Positions 24,354 through 33,248 of a stretch of DNA of 64,000 nucleotides are shown here, piece after piece (position 1 is the first letter of the stretch; the number at the start of each line of letters is the position of its first letter). This stretch comes from Leifsonia sp. EB41 (GTDB lineage Bacteria > Actinomycetota > Actinomycetes > Actinomycetales > Microbacteriaceae). The translations under genes were made by a program, and so were the position numbers. The notes beneath the pieces were generated by a model, which worked only from the letters and a program-made list of their open reading frames with translations, was not told the origin of the DNA and searched no databases. The stretch lies in assembly GCF_041262565.1 (NCBI RefSeq), contig NZ_JBGCCJ010000001.1, forward strand, positions 62,001-126,000. The letters are read 5' to 3'.

Positions 24354-25261
24354 GAGGCGACCTCCGAGTGGTATTCGACCTCGTCCTGCGTGAGTTCGAG
24401 GTAGGCCTCCTCGAGGGAGGCGCTGAGCGGGGTGAGTTCGTGGAGGGCGATGCCGGCGGACGCCGCGGCGTCGCCGATCTGCGCGGCGCTGAGCCCGGTG
24501 ACCTCGATGAGCTGCGACTCCACGCCGGTGATCGTGACGTCGCCGCCCTGGATGGCGTTGGCGAGCCGCTCGACCTCGGGTGTGCGGACCCGGACCGCGC
24601 TGCGCGTGGCGCCGGCGAGGATCTGGTCGACCGGGGCGTCGGCGAGGACGCGGCCGCGGCCGAGCACGATGATGTGGTCGGCGGTCTGCGCCATCTCGCT
24701 CATCAGGTGCGAGGAGAGGAAGACCGTACGGCCCTGGCCGGCGAGGTGGCGGGCGAACTGGCGCACCCAGAGCACACCCTCCGGGTCCAGCCCGTTGACC
24801 GGCTCGTCCAGGATGAGCGTCGCCGGGTCGCCGAGCATGGCGGCGGCGATCCCGAGCCGCTGGCCCATGCCGAGCGAGAACCCGCCGACGCGCTTGCCCG
24901 CGACCGACTCCAGGCCGGTGAGGCCGATGACCTCGTGCACGCGGCGCTTGGAGATGCCGTGGGTGGCGGCCATCGCCAGCAGGTGGTTGTAGGCGGTGCG
25001 GCCGGTGTGGACGGCCTTGGCGTCCAGCAGCGCGCCGACCTCACCGAGCGGCGACGGCAGCTCGGCGTACCGCTTGCCGTTGATGGTCGCGGTGCCGTGC
25101 GTCGGCCGGTCGAGCCCCATGATCATGCGCATGGTGGTCGACTTGCCCGCGCCGTTCGGCCCGAGGAAGCCGGTGACCTTGCCCGGCTGGATGGTCGCCG
25201 AGATGTCGTCGACAGCGGTCTTGCTGCCGAACCTCTTGGTGAGGTGTTCGAGTTGGATCAT
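24350..25261 (-). CDS. ABC transporter ATP-binding protein (drug/bacteriocin exporter type)
   Basis: The 303-residue ATPase has Walker A GPNGAGKST (about residues 35-43), a Q-loop near 80, signature SLGMGQRLGIA (about 140-150), Walker B TLILDEPVNGLDPEG and the switch His in FLSSHLM. A C-terminal regulatory extension of about 85 residues (DUF4162-like position) is typical of ATPases that serve ABC-2 exporters. It energises the permease encoded next. A TACTCT box lies 7 nt before ATG 25261, making this the likely start of the four-gene transcript. Confidence 0.94.
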   Translation of the reverse strand: MIQLEHLTKRFGSKTAVDDISATIQPGKVTGFLGPNGAGKSTTMRMIMGLDRPTHGTATINGKRYAELPSPLGEVGALLDAKAVHTGRTAYNHLLAMAATHGISKRRVHEVIGLTGLESVAGKRVGGFSLGMGQRLGIAAAMLGDPATLILDEPVNGLDPEGVLWVRQFARHLAGQGRTVFLSSHLMSEMAQTADHIIVLGRGRVLADAPVDQILAGATRSAVRVRTPEVERLANAIQGGDVTITGVESQLIEVTGLSAAQIGDAAASAGIALHELTPLSASLEEAYLELTQDEVEYHSEVAS

Positions 25262-25268
25262 GGCTCCG

Positions 25269-25274
25269 AGAGTA
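25269..25274 (-). promoter_or_regulatory. -10 box (TACTCT), leaderless start of ABC/TCS operon
   Basis: Read on the minus strand, TACTCT ends 7 nt before ATG 25261 of the ABC ATPase gene. Confidence 0.55.
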
Positions 25275-25366
25275 GGGCTGCGGAGGGGGCGCCGTCATCG
25301 AACCTGAGTACCACCTGCGTGTCGGGCGGATAGCGCGGTGGCATGAAAGGGATAGGGCGACGGGAT

Positions 25367-25403
25367 GAAAGGAGGCCCCGGCTCACTCGAGCCGGGGCCT
25401 CCT
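25367..25403 (-). terminator. Terminator of pepN
   Basis: A 15-bp GC-rich stem (25370-25384 with 25389-25403) with a 4-nt loop is followed on the minus strand by TTTCATCC. It lies 17 bases beyond the pepN stop. Confidence 0.85.
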
Positions 25404-25419
25404 GCGGATCAGCCGATCG

Positions 25420-27966
25420 TTACGCCTGCGCGTCCCGCTCCTGCGCCGCGAGCGCCCGCTCGACGCCCGCCAGGTTCTCGACCACGAGCCGGCGCAGTGC
25501 CGCCGGCTCCTCGTTCGCGTCGAGCCACGCGCGCGTCGCGTCGCGCAGCTCGGCGTTCGCGAGCGGCGCCGGGTACATGCCCGCGACGAGGTACTCCGCG
25601 ATCTTGTACGTGCGCGACGCCCAGACGTCCTGCAGTGCGGCGAAGTACGGCGCGACGAACTCCTTCAGAACGGCCTTGTCGGCCGCGCGCTGGAAGCCCA
25701 GGCCGGTGAAGCGGACGATCGTGTTCGGGAGTGCGTCCGAGCCGAACACCGAGTCCCACGCGGCCTGCTTGCCCGCGAGCGTCGGGATGGACGCACGCGC
25801 CTGGGCGGCGAACTGCGCGCCGTTGGCGGTGTTGTCCTCCGCGAGGGCGGCGTCGACCTCCGCGTCGCCCGCGTTCCCGCCGGCGACGAGCGCGATGAGC
25901 AGCTCCCAGGCCAGGTCGGTGTCCACCGTCAGACCCGGGAGGGTCACCGTTCCGTCGCGCAGGGCGGCGACGTTCGCGAGCTGCTCCGGGGTGGAGGCCA
26001 GCGCCGCGAAGAACTTGACGAACTGGAACTGGGCGTCGCTGCCGGCCTCCGCCTGCTGCGCGAGCTCCCAGAGGGCGCCCGCGGCCTCCTCTGCGGTCTG
26101 CTGCTGGCGCTCGGGCGCGACGTAGCTGCCGGCCGCGAGCACGAGCTGCGTGAGGGTGGTGCGCAGCGTGGTGGACTCGGTCTCCGACGCGATGTTGCCG
26201 AGCACGAGGCGCACGTAGTCGCTCGCCGGGGTCTCGGCGTCGCGGGTGGCGTCCCAGACGGCACCCCAGACCAGCGAGCGGGCGAGCGGGCTCTCGATCG
26301 AGGACAGGTGCTCGAGCGCGACGCGGTGCGAGTCCTCGTCGAGGCGGATCTTCGCGTAGGCGAGGTCGTCGTCGTTGAGGAGGATGAGCGCGGGACGCTT
26401 CTGGCCGATCAGCTCGGCGACCTCGGTCCGCTCGCCGTCGACGTCCAGCTCGACGCGCGAGGTGCGGACCAGGCGGCCCTCCACCAGGTCGTAGAAGCCG
26501 ACCGCGAGGCGGTGCGGGCGGATGGTCGGGTAGTCGACGGCGGCGGTCTGCAGCACCGCGAACGCGGTGATCGTGCCGTCGGCGTCCACCGTCAGCTCGG
26601 GGCGGAGCGTGTTGACGCCGGCGGTCTCCAGCCACAGCTTCGACCATTCGGTCAGGTCGCGCCCGCTGGTGGCCTCCAGCTCGACCAGGAGGTCGGTCAG
26701 CTCGGTGTTGCCGTGCTGGTGCTTCTTGAAGTACTGCGCGACGCCGGCGAGGAAGTCGTCCTGGCCCACCCACGCGACGAGCTGCTTGAGCACCGACGCC
26801 CCCTTGGCGTACGTGATGCCGTCGAAGTTGACCTGCACGTCCTCCAGGTCGTTGATCGTCGCGACGATCGGATGCGTGGAGGGCAGCTGGTCCTGGCGGT
26901 ACGCCCAGCTCTTCTCCATCGCGGCGAAGGTGGTCCAGGCCTCGGTCCACTCGGTGGCCTCGGCGGTGGCGAGCGTGGAGGCGTACTCGGCGAACGACTC
27001 GTTCAGCCAGAGGTCGTTCCACCACTTCATGGTGACCAGGTCGCCGAACCACATGTGCGCCAGCTCGTGCAGGATCGTGACGACCCGGCGCTCCTTGATC
27101 GCGTCGGTCACCTTGGAGCGGAACACGTAGGTCTCGGTGAAGGTCACCGCACCGGCGTTCTCCATCGCGCCCGCGTTGAACTCGGGGACGAAGAGCTGGT
27201 CGTACTTCTCGAACGGGTAGGCGTAGTCGAACTTCTCCTCGTAGAACGCGAAGCCTTCGCGGGTCTTCTCGAAGATGTAGTCGGCGTCCAGGAAGCCGGC
27301 GAGGCTCTTGCGGGCGTACACGCCGAGCGGGATGGTGCGGCCGTCGCGGCTGGTCAGCACGCTGTGCACCGACTCGTACGGGCCGGCGATGAGCGCGGTG
27401 ATGTACGAGGAGATGACCGGCGTGGCGGCGAAGGACCAGGTCCTGATGCCCTCGGCGGCCTCGACAGGCTCCGGAGTGGGGGAGTTGCTCACGACCGACC
27501 AGTGCGCGGGGGCGGTCACGGTGAACGTGAACTCGGCCTTCAGGTCGGGCTGCTCGAACACCGCGAACATGCGGCGGGAGTCCGGCACCTCGAACTGGGA
27601 GTAGAGGTACACCTCGCCGTCGACCGGGTCGACGAAGCGGTGCAGGCCCTCACCGGTGTTGGTGTAGATCGCGTCGGCGTCGACCACGAGGGTGTTCTCC
27701 GCCTCCAGGCCGTCGAGCTGGATGCGCACGCCGTCCGAGACCGCAGCAGGGTCGAGCTCGACGCCGTTCAGCACGACCGAGTGGACGGTGCGCGTGATCG
27801 CGTCGATGAACGTCGAGGCCCCCAGCGTCGCGGAGAAGCGCACGGTCGTCGTGCTGCGGAAGGTCTCCGGGCCGGTGGTCAGATCGAGTACGACGTCGTA
27901 GCTGCTGGTGCGGACGAGCGACGCGCGCTCCTGGGCTTCGATGCGGGTGAGGTTTTCTCCGGGCAA
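25420..27966 (-). CDS. pepN: Aminopeptidase N (M1 metallopeptidase)
   Basis: PepN removes N-terminal residues from peptides in the cytoplasm, at the end of protein turnover. The 848-residue protein has the exopeptidase motif GAMEN (in FNAGAMENAGAV), the zinc site HELAH (His300, Glu301, His304) with the third ligand Glu in NESFAEY, and a long C-terminal ERAP1-like helical half. I place the start at TTG 27966: it has a perfect AAGGAG site 6 bases upstream and gives the usual PGENLTRIEAQ N-terminus. An ATG at 28020 would add 18 non-conserved residues. It is divergent from rpiB. Confidence 0.94.
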   Translation of the reverse strand: MPGENLTRIEAQERASLVRTSSYDVVLDLTTGPETFRSTTTVRFSATLGASTFIDAITRTVHSVVLNGVELDPAAVSDGVRIQLDGLEAENTLVVDADAIYTNTGEGLHRFVDPVDGEVYLYSQFEVPDSRRMFAVFEQPDLKAEFTFTVTAPAHWSVVSNSPTPEPVEAAEGIRTWSFAATPVISSYITALIAGPYESVHSVLTSRDGRTIPLGVYARKSLAGFLDADYIFEKTREGFAFYEEKFDYAYPFEKYDQLFVPEFNAGAMENAGAVTFTETYVFRSKVTDAIKERRVVTILHELAHMWFGDLVTMKWWNDLWLNESFAEYASTLATAEATEWTEAWTTFAAMEKSWAYRQDQLPSTHPIVATINDLEDVQVNFDGITYAKGASVLKQLVAWVGQDDFLAGVAQYFKKHQHGNTELTDLLVELEATSGRDLTEWSKLWLETAGVNTLRPELTVDADGTITAFAVLQTAAVDYPTIRPHRLAVGFYDLVEGRLVRTSRVELDVDGERTEVAELIGQKRPALILLNDDDLAYAKIRLDEDSHRVALEHLSSIESPLARSLVWGAVWDATRDAETPASDYVRLVLGNIASETESTTLRTTLTQLVLAAGSYVAPERQQQTAEEAAGALWELAQQAEAGSDAQFQFVKFFAALASTPEQLANVAALRDGTVTLPGLTVDTDLAWELLIALVAGGNAGDAEVDAALAEDNTANGAQFAAQARASIPTLAGKQAAWDSVFGSDALPNTIVRFTGLGFQRAADKAVLKEFVAPYFAALQDVWASRTYKIAEYLVAGMYPAPLANAELRDATRAWLDANEEPAALRRLVVENLAGVERALAAQERDAQA

Positions 27967-28058
27967 CGCTGACTCCTTGGAAAAGGCGGGATGGGTGTGG
28001 ATCGTGTCCACCGGATCCACCTTAGTGACGTGCGCCGGAGAGCGTCGGCGGCCTTCCC

Positions 28059-28064
28059 TAGACT
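28059..28064 (+). promoter_or_regulatory. -10 box (TAGACT), leaderless start of rpiB
   Basis: TAGACT ends 6 nt before ATG 28071 of rpiB. Confidence 0.55.
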
Positions 28065-28070
28065 GTTCGC

Positions 28071-28559
28071 ATGCGCATCCACATCGCCACCGATCACGCC
28101 GGTCTCGAGTTCAGCCAGCACCTCCAGGCGCACCTCTCGGAGGCCGGCCACGAGGTCGTCGACCACGGTCCGGCCGAGTACGACCCGATCGACGACTACC
28201 CGGCGTTCTGCATCAATGCTGCCAAGGGTGTCGTCCGCGACCAGCAGGCCGGCGTGGAGGCGCTCGGTGTGGTGTTCGGCGGCTCGGGCAACGGCGAGCA
28301 GATCGCGGCCAACAAGGTGATCGGCGTGCGCGCCGCCCTGGTCTGGAACGAGAGCACGGCCGAGCTGGCCCGCCAGCACAACGACGCCAACGTCATCTCG
28401 ATCGGCGCGCGTCAGCACACCGTCGAGGAGGCCACCCGCTTCATCGACGTATTCATCGCCACGCCGTTCTCGCTGGAGGAGCGCCACGTGCGCCGCATCG
28501 CGCAGCTCGCGGAGTACGAGGCGACCGGCGACATCGCGGGCAAGAACGTGGACCGCTGA
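28071..28559 (+). CDS. rpiB: Ribose-5-phosphate isomerase B
   Basis: RpiB interconverts ribose 5-phosphate and ribulose 5-phosphate in the pentose phosphate pathway. The 162-residue protein has IATDHAGLEF at the N-terminus, VVDHGP, and the phosphate-binding loop GGSGNGEQIAANKV (about residues 69-82). The catalytic base is at Glu75, where actinobacterial enzymes use Glu instead of the Cys seen in E. coli RpiB. ISIGAR closes the active site. The next gene starts within the stop codon (TGATG), so rpiB and the Fpg/Nei gene are coupled. Confidence 0.95.
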   Translation: MRIHIATDHAGLEFSQHLQAHLSEAGHEVVDHGPAEYDPIDDYPAFCINAAKGVVRDQQAGVEALGVVFGGSGNGEQIAANKVIGVRAALVWNESTAELARQHNDANVISIGARQHTVEEATRFIDVFIATPFSLEERHVRRIAQLAEYEATGDIAGKNVDR

Positions 28560-29533
28560 TGCCCGAGGGCCACTCCGTCCACCGGATCGCGAAGCAGTTC
28601 GCGGTCAACTTCGTCGGTCACCGCGTCGCGGTGTCGTCCCCGCAGGGTCGTTTCGCCGAGGATGCGATGCGCATCGACGGGCACACCATGATCGCCGCCA
28701 AGGCGGTCGGCAAGCAGATGTTCCTGGAGTTCGACAACGAGCTCTGGCTGCGCATCCACCTCGGCATCTACGGCGCCTGGGACTTCGCGGGCGACATCAG
28801 CATCGACCCGACGATCGCGAGCGCCAACGGACGGATGGGCCAAACGAATCAGACGGGCACCGTCCTGGACGAGGCGGGCGAGAACTCGCTGCACTCCATC
28901 GGCGCGCCCCGTCGCACCCGGCTGCGCATGTCTGAGTCCGAGAAGGTGGAGGCCGACATCGACGTCTTCCCGCCGGAGCCGATCGGCCAGGTCCGGGTGC
29001 GGCTGCTCACCGACACCGCCGTGGCCGACCTCCGCGGTCCGACCGCCTGCGAGGTGCTCGACCCCGCCGAGGTGGACGCCGTGATCGCGAAGCTCGGTCC
29101 CGACCCGCAGGTGGACGACGGCCCGGAGGCCGAGGAGGCCTTCGTCGTGAAGGTCCGGAAGAAGCCGACCGCCATCGCCCTGTTGCTGATGGACCAGAGC
29201 GTCGTCAGCGGTATCGGCAACGTCTACCGCGCCGAACTGCTCTTCCGGGCGCGGCAGAACCCGCACACGCCGGGCAAGCTCGTCCCGGAGGACACCGTGC
29301 GGGAGCTGTGGCGCGACTGGGTGCACCTGCTGAAGATCGGCGTCGAGACCGGCCAGATGATGACCATGCACGACCTGGACGAGGAGTCGTACCGCAAGGC
29401 GATGGCCAAGCGCGAGGACCGGCACTGGGTCTACAAGCGCGAAGGCCTGCCGTGCCGGGTCTGCGGAACGCACATCGTCCTGGAGGAGCTGGGCGGCCGC
29501 AAGCTGTACTGGTGCCCCAAGGATCAGAAATAA
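28559..29533 (+). CDS. Fpg/Nei family DNA glycosylase/AP lyase
   Basis: The 324-residue protein starts with PEGHSVHR: Pro1 (after removal of Met) is the nucleophile and Glu2 the catalytic acid of the Fpg/Nei family, which excises oxidised bases and nicks abasic sites. The H2TH region is seen around ALLLMDQSVVSGIGNVYRAELLFRA. The C-terminal zinc finger is incomplete: Cys-x2-Cys (CRVCG) and one further Cys (YWCPKDQK) are present, but the usual fourth Cys position holds Asp. It is longer than typical Nei by about 40 residues. ATG 28559 overlaps the rpiB stop, a pairing kept in many actinobacteria. Substrate range (Nei1/Nei2-like) cannot be set. Confidence 0.9.
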   Translation: MPEGHSVHRIAKQFAVNFVGHRVAVSSPQGRFAEDAMRIDGHTMIAAKAVGKQMFLEFDNELWLRIHLGIYGAWDFAGDISIDPTIASANGRMGQTNQTGTVLDEAGENSLHSIGAPRRTRLRMSESEKVEADIDVFPPEPIGQVRVRLLTDTAVADLRGPTACEVLDPAEVDAVIAKLGPDPQVDDGPEAEEAFVVKVRKKPTAIALLLMDQSVVSGIGNVYRAELLFRARQNPHTPGKLVPEDTVRELWRDWVHLLKIGVETGQMMTMHDLDEESYRKAMAKREDRHWVYKREGLPCRVCGTHIVLEELGGRKLYWCPKDQK

Positions 29534-29565
29534 GCGGATCAGAAGTAAGCGGATCAGAAGTAAGG
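29521..29565. repeat. 15-bp tandem repeat (3 units) across a stop codon
   Basis: Units at 29521-29535, 29536-29550 and 29551-29565 share GGATCAGAARTAAG. The first holds the last codons and TAA stop of the glycosylase gene; the next two repeat them, giving in-frame extra stops, and the last runs into the GGAG ribosome site of the next gene. Confidence 0.9.
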
Positions 29566-29573
29566 AGCGCTCC

Positions 29574-30212
29574 GTGCGTCAGAACCCCAGCTTCACCCTC
29601 ACCGAGCGGTCCGAGATCGAGCGGATCATCCGCGAAAACCCGTGGGGGACGTTCGTCAGCAACACCTCCACTGGGCTTGTCGCCTCGCACTACCCGGTCA
29701 TCCTCGACGACACCCGCGAGGAGCTCAGCGTCGTCAGCCACGTCGGCCGGCCCGACGAGCAGCTCCACGAGCTGGGCGAGCACGAGCTGCTGGTGATCTT
29801 CCAAGGCCCGCACGGCTACATCTCGTCGTCCTGGTACGACGCCGACCCCGCGGTGCCCACCTGGAACTTCGTGGCCGTCCACCTCTCGGGCGTGCCCGAG
29901 CTGCTGAGCGCCGAGGAGAACCTCCAGGTGCTGGAGAAGCTGGTCGACCACTTCGAACGCGAGCTGCCGGAACCGCGGCAGATGCGCGGGACGCTGGAGG
30001 ATGAGCGCTACGCCGAGCGCATCTCCTCCGGAACGGTCGGCGTGCGGCTGACGCCGGCGAAGATCGTGGCCAAGCAGAAGATGAGCCAGAACCGTCCCGA
30101 CCACATCGTGGACTCGATCATGACCGAGCTCGGCGGCAGCTCGCCGTACGCGAGCCCGGCGCTGCTGCGCGAGATGACGCTGGTGCACGAACGCCGCCGC
30201 GCGGCGCGATGA
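29574..30212 (+). CDS. PaiB-like FMN-binding (negative regulator family) protein
   Basis: The 212-residue protein has the split-barrel fold of the PaiB/FMN-binding negative regulator family: RQNPSFTLTERSEIERII at the N-terminus, WGTFVSN and SHYPVILDD, VSHVGRPDEQ, and the block GPHGYISSSWY with VPTWNFVAVH. In Bacillus, PaiB affects sporulation and protease genes, but actinobacterial homologues are more likely flavin or heme-binding enzymes. The C-terminal helix bundle RQMRGT to SQNRPDHI is also kept. GTG 29574 is the start, after a GGAGCG site. It overlaps the amidohydrolase start by 4 nt (ATGA). Confidence 0.88.
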   Translation: MRQNPSFTLTERSEIERIIRENPWGTFVSNTSTGLVASHYPVILDDTREELSVVSHVGRPDEQLHELGEHELLVIFQGPHGYISSSWYDADPAVPTWNFVAVHLSGVPELLSAEENLQVLEKLVDHFERELPEPRQMRGTLEDERYAERISSGTVGVRLTPAKIVAKQKMSQNRPDHIVDSIMTELGGSSPYASPALLREMTLVHERRRAAR

Positions 30213-31654
30213 CGTTCGTCCTGGCTGACGCCCGGCTGCCCGGGGCGGGTGAGCCGGTGGATGTGACGGTCCGCGACGGCTCGATCGCGAGGATCACCCC
30301 TGCCGGGGTCCCCGGTGAGCGCGGCGTGGACCGCCTCCACCTCGACGGCCGCTGGCTCATCCCGGGGCTGTGGGACCAGCACGTCCACTTCACCCAGTGG
30401 GCGCAGACCGCGCGCCGTCTGGATGTGTCGCGGGCGACATCGGCGGCGGAGGCGGCGTCGCTCGTGCGAGCACGCGCGCAGTCGGATCCGGGTGCGGACG
30501 TGCTCGTCGGCTTCGGCTTCCACGACGCCCTCTGGCCCGACCTCCCGACCCGCGAGCTCCTGGACGCCGCAGTGGGCGAGAGGCCGGTGGTGCTGATCGC
30601 GGGCGACCTGCACTGCTCGTGGCTGAACACCGCCGCCTTCGAGCGTTTCGCGCCGGGCGCCGAGGGTGCACTGCTGCGCGAGGACGAGAGCTTCGCCCTC
30701 ACCAGTCGGCTCACTCCCTCCGATGCGGCGACGCTCGACCGGTGGGCGGCGGAGGCCGCTCGGGCCGCCGCCGAACGCGGCGTGGTCGGGATCGTCGACC
30801 TGGAGTACGGCTGGAACCTGGAGGTCTGGACCCGCCGCATCGCCGCCGGCGCGCGCTCCCTCCGCGTCGAGTTCGGCGTCTACCGCGACCGGATCGCGGA
30901 CGCGGCGGACCTCGGCTTGCGCACCGGCGCTGCGCTGGAGGGCACGGGCGGCCTCCTCACGATGGGCCCGTTCAAAGTCATCTCCGACGGCTCGCTGAAC
31001 ACCCGCACCGCGCTGTGCCTGCATCCGTACCCGGACGGCGGCCACGGCGTCGCCAACCTGGCTCCCGCCGAGCTTCTGGCCGACCTCCGGTTCGCGGTCG
31101 CGGGCGGCATCGAGCCCGCGGTGCACGCGATCGGCGACGAGGCGAACCGGCTCGCGCTCGACGCCTTCCAGGCGCTGGGCTCAGGAGGCCGCATCGAGCA
31201 CGCGCAGCTCATCGACCCGGCCGACATCCCGCGGTTCGCCGCGCTCGGGGTCACCGCCAGCGTGCAGCCCGAGCACGCGATGGACGACCGCGACGTGGCC
31301 GACCGGCTCTGGGCCGGCCGCACCGCCGACGCCTTCCCGCTCGCGGCGCTGCTCGCCTCCGGCGCCCGGCTGGCGTTCGGATCGGACGCCCCGGTCGCGC
31401 CGCTCGACCCCTGGGCCGCGATCGCGTCGGCCGTGGGGCGCTCTCGCGACGGCCGCGAGCCGTGGCATCCCGAGCAGCGCATCCCGGCGACCGCTGCGCT
31501 GGCAGCGTCCACCCGGACGCGCGTGGCCGTCGGCGAGCCCGCCGACCTCGCCATCCTGGAGCGCGACCCGCTCACTGCGTCTCCGGACGAGCTGCGCGGG
31601 ATGCGCGTCGCGGCCACCCTCCTCGCGGGACGCCTCACCCACTCCACCCTGTGA
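30209..31654 (+). CDS. YtcJ-like amidohydrolase
   Basis: The 481-residue protein belongs to the metal-dependent amidohydrolase superfamily. After an N-terminal beta domain comes LIPGLWDQHVHF with the metal ligands His58 and His60. DLHCSWLNTAA and FKVISDGSLNTRTA follow, then EPAVHAIGDEANR with another ligand His, RIEHAQ, and LAFGSDAPVAPLDPW with the catalytic Asp. YtcJ-type enzymes act on N-acyl amides or similar exocyclic bonds; the substrate is unknown. It is coupled to the PaiB-like gene by a 4-nt overlap, hinting at joint metabolism of one nitrogen compound, which is only an inference. Confidence 0.88.
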   Translation: MTFVLADARLPGAGEPVDVTVRDGSIARITPAGVPGERGVDRLHLDGRWLIPGLWDQHVHFTQWAQTARRLDVSRATSAAEAASLVRARAQSDPGADVLVGFGFHDALWPDLPTRELLDAAVGERPVVLIAGDLHCSWLNTAAFERFAPGAEGALLREDESFALTSRLTPSDAATLDRWAAEAARAAAERGVVGIVDLEYGWNLEVWTRRIAAGARSLRVEFGVYRDRIADAADLGLRTGAALEGTGGLLTMGPFKVISDGSLNTRTALCLHPYPDGGHGVANLAPAELLADLRFAVAGGIEPAVHAIGDEANRLALDAFQALGSGGRIEHAQLIDPADIPRFAALGVTASVQPEHAMDDRDVADRLWAGRTADAFPLAALLASGARLAFGSDAPVAPLDPWAAIASAVGRSRDGREPWHPEQRIPATAALAASTRTRVAVGEPADLAILERDPLTASPDELRGMRVAATLLAGRLTHSTL

Positions 31655-31741
31655 GGAGGCCTCCGTCAGGGGGATAACCCCCGAACGGTTCGGGAGGGTT
31701 GCGGGATGGGGCCGCTCCCGCTGTTTCGCGAGGCTGGAGGC

Positions 31742-33175
31742 ATGAACGAACAGAGCACCGTCCCACTGCCCGCGGGCGACATCCCCGCCGCGGCCGCCGC
31801 GTCTGCCAGTCTGGATGCCGTGACCGCCTCCTCCGCCGCGCCGACCGCCGCCGATGGCGCCGGTCGCACCGGCTATGGGTCGCTGTGGCGCGGGGTCCCG
31901 CGCGAGCTCGGCTTCCTGCTGCTCACCATGCCCATCGCGATCATCGGACTCTCGGTGCTGGCGTCGCTGTTCTGGACCGGACTCGGCACCATCGTCATCT
32001 ACGTCGGCTTCTTCATCGTCGTGGCCACCTTCTACACGGCGCGCGCGTTCGGGCTCGTCGAGCTCACGCGCCTGGACTGGGCCGGGAGACCGGCCATCCC
32101 GCGCCCGGTGTGGGAGCCCGCCGACAAGCCGCGCACGTTCTGGCGCATCCTCTTCGGGCCGTGGGCGGACGGCCACTACTGGCTGTACCTGCTGCACGGG
32201 ATGATCATCAACCCGATCGTCAGCGTCATCAGCTGGAGCATCACGATCGCGTGGACGTCCGTCGCGCTGGGTGGCCTGACCGGCTGGCTCTGGCTCGGCT
32301 TCATCCCACACGGGAACCGCGAGTTCTTCCTGTCCCGGGTGGTGGTGGACGCGGTGTTCGGCATCCACTCGACGTTCGACCCGGTCGCCGGGGACCGCAT
32401 CCTGTACCTGATCGCCGGGATCCTCTTCGCCGCGACGCTCCCGTTTGTCACCCACGGACTCACCCTCCTTCACCAGGCCGTGGCACGCGGCCTGCTCGGC
32501 GCCTGGCCGTCTGAGGCCCTGCAGCGCGAAGTCGCGGACCTGTCCGCCCAGCGCGGCGCCGCCGTCGCCGCCGAGGACCAGTCGCTGCGCCGGCTGGAGC
32601 GCGACCTCCACGACGGCCCGCAGCAGCGGCTCATCCGGCTGCAGATGGACATCGCGGCCGCTGAGCGCAAGCTGGCCGACGACCCGGAGGCCGCTGCGTC
32701 GTTGCTCCGCGAGGCGCGCAAGCAGGCCGGAGACACGCTGGAGGAGCTGCGCGCGCTGTCCCGCGGCTTCGCCCCGCCGATCCTGCAGGACCGCGGCCTC
32801 GGCGCGGCGGTCGACTCGCTCGCCGCCCGCAGCACTGTCCCGGTGACGGTCGAGTCGGCGCTGGAGCCGGGGGAGCGGTTCAGTCCCGAAGTGGAGCGCA
32901 ACGCCTACTATGTGCTGGCGGAGCTGTCCGCGAACCTCGCCAAGCACTCCGGTGCGACCGCCGGCCGGCTGGTGCTGGAACGGACCCTCGACACGTCCGG
33001 CCGGCCGTGGCTGTCGGTCTGGCTGACCGACAACGGCCACGGCGGCGCGGCGATCGTGCCGGGGCACGGGCTGAGCGGGCTGGCCGAGCGGGTGCACGGC
33101 CTCCGCGGCGAGCTCGTGATCGACAGCCCCCAGGGCGGCCCATCGGTGATCGGCGCCCGCCTCCCGTTGATGTAA
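31742..33175 (+). CDS. Sensor histidine kinase with membrane sensor domain
   Basis: The 477-residue kinase has a low-complexity Ala-rich N-tail (1-48), then four hydrophobic helices (about 55-105 and 160-240) around a conserved cytoplasmic or membrane sensor region of the type often annotated as 'sensor domain', then a HisKA_3 helix with phosphoacceptor His290 (RRLERDLHDGPQQR). An ATPase domain follows (NAYYVLAELSANLAKHSGA N-box, PGHGLSGLAERVHGL G-box). ATG 31742 is preferred over ATG 31706 because GGAGG lies directly before it. The response regulator gene follows after 85 bases, with ATTCG/CGAAT repeats in between. Confidence 0.92.
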   Translation: MNEQSTVPLPAGDIPAAAAASASLDAVTASSAAPTAADGAGRTGYGSLWRGVPRELGFLLLTMPIAIIGLSVLASLFWTGLGTIVIYVGFFIVVATFYTARAFGLVELTRLDWAGRPAIPRPVWEPADKPRTFWRILFGPWADGHYWLYLLHGMIINPIVSVISWSITIAWTSVALGGLTGWLWLGFIPHGNREFFLSRVVVDAVFGIHSTFDPVAGDRILYLIAGILFAATLPFVTHGLTLLHQAVARGLLGAWPSEALQREVADLSAQRGAAVAAEDQSLRRLERDLHDGPQQRLIRLQMDIAAAERKLADDPEAAASLLREARKQAGDTLEELRALSRGFAPPILQDRGLGAAVDSLAARSTVPVTVESALEPGERFSPEVERNAYYVLAELSANLAKHSGATAGRLVLERTLDTSGRPWLSVWLTDNGHGGAAIVPGHGLSGLAERVHGLRGELVIDSPQGGPSVIGARLPLM

Positions 33176-33184
33176 TCCCCGCCG

Positions 33185-33238
33185 CATTCGGCACGAATGT
33201 CCGGATTCGGCGCCGCATTCGTGACATTCGGCACGAAT
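33185..33238. promoter_or_regulatory. Repeated ATTCG-3-CGAAT boxes before response regulator gene
   Basis: ATTCGGCACGAAT, a perfect inverted repeat of 5-bp arms, occurs at 33186-33198 and again at 33226-33238, 40 bp apart (close to four helical turns). Further ATTCGG and GCATTCG half-sites lie between. The block ends 11 bp before the TAGGGT box of the response regulator gene, so an autoregulatory operator is likely. Confidence 0.55.
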
Positions 33239-33248
33239 CGTCGGGCCC

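Noticed and set aside
27967-28020. N-terminal extension of PepN from ATG 28020
   Set aside because: A perfect AAGGAG site 6 bases before TTG 27966 and the usual PGENLTR N-terminus support the shorter protein.
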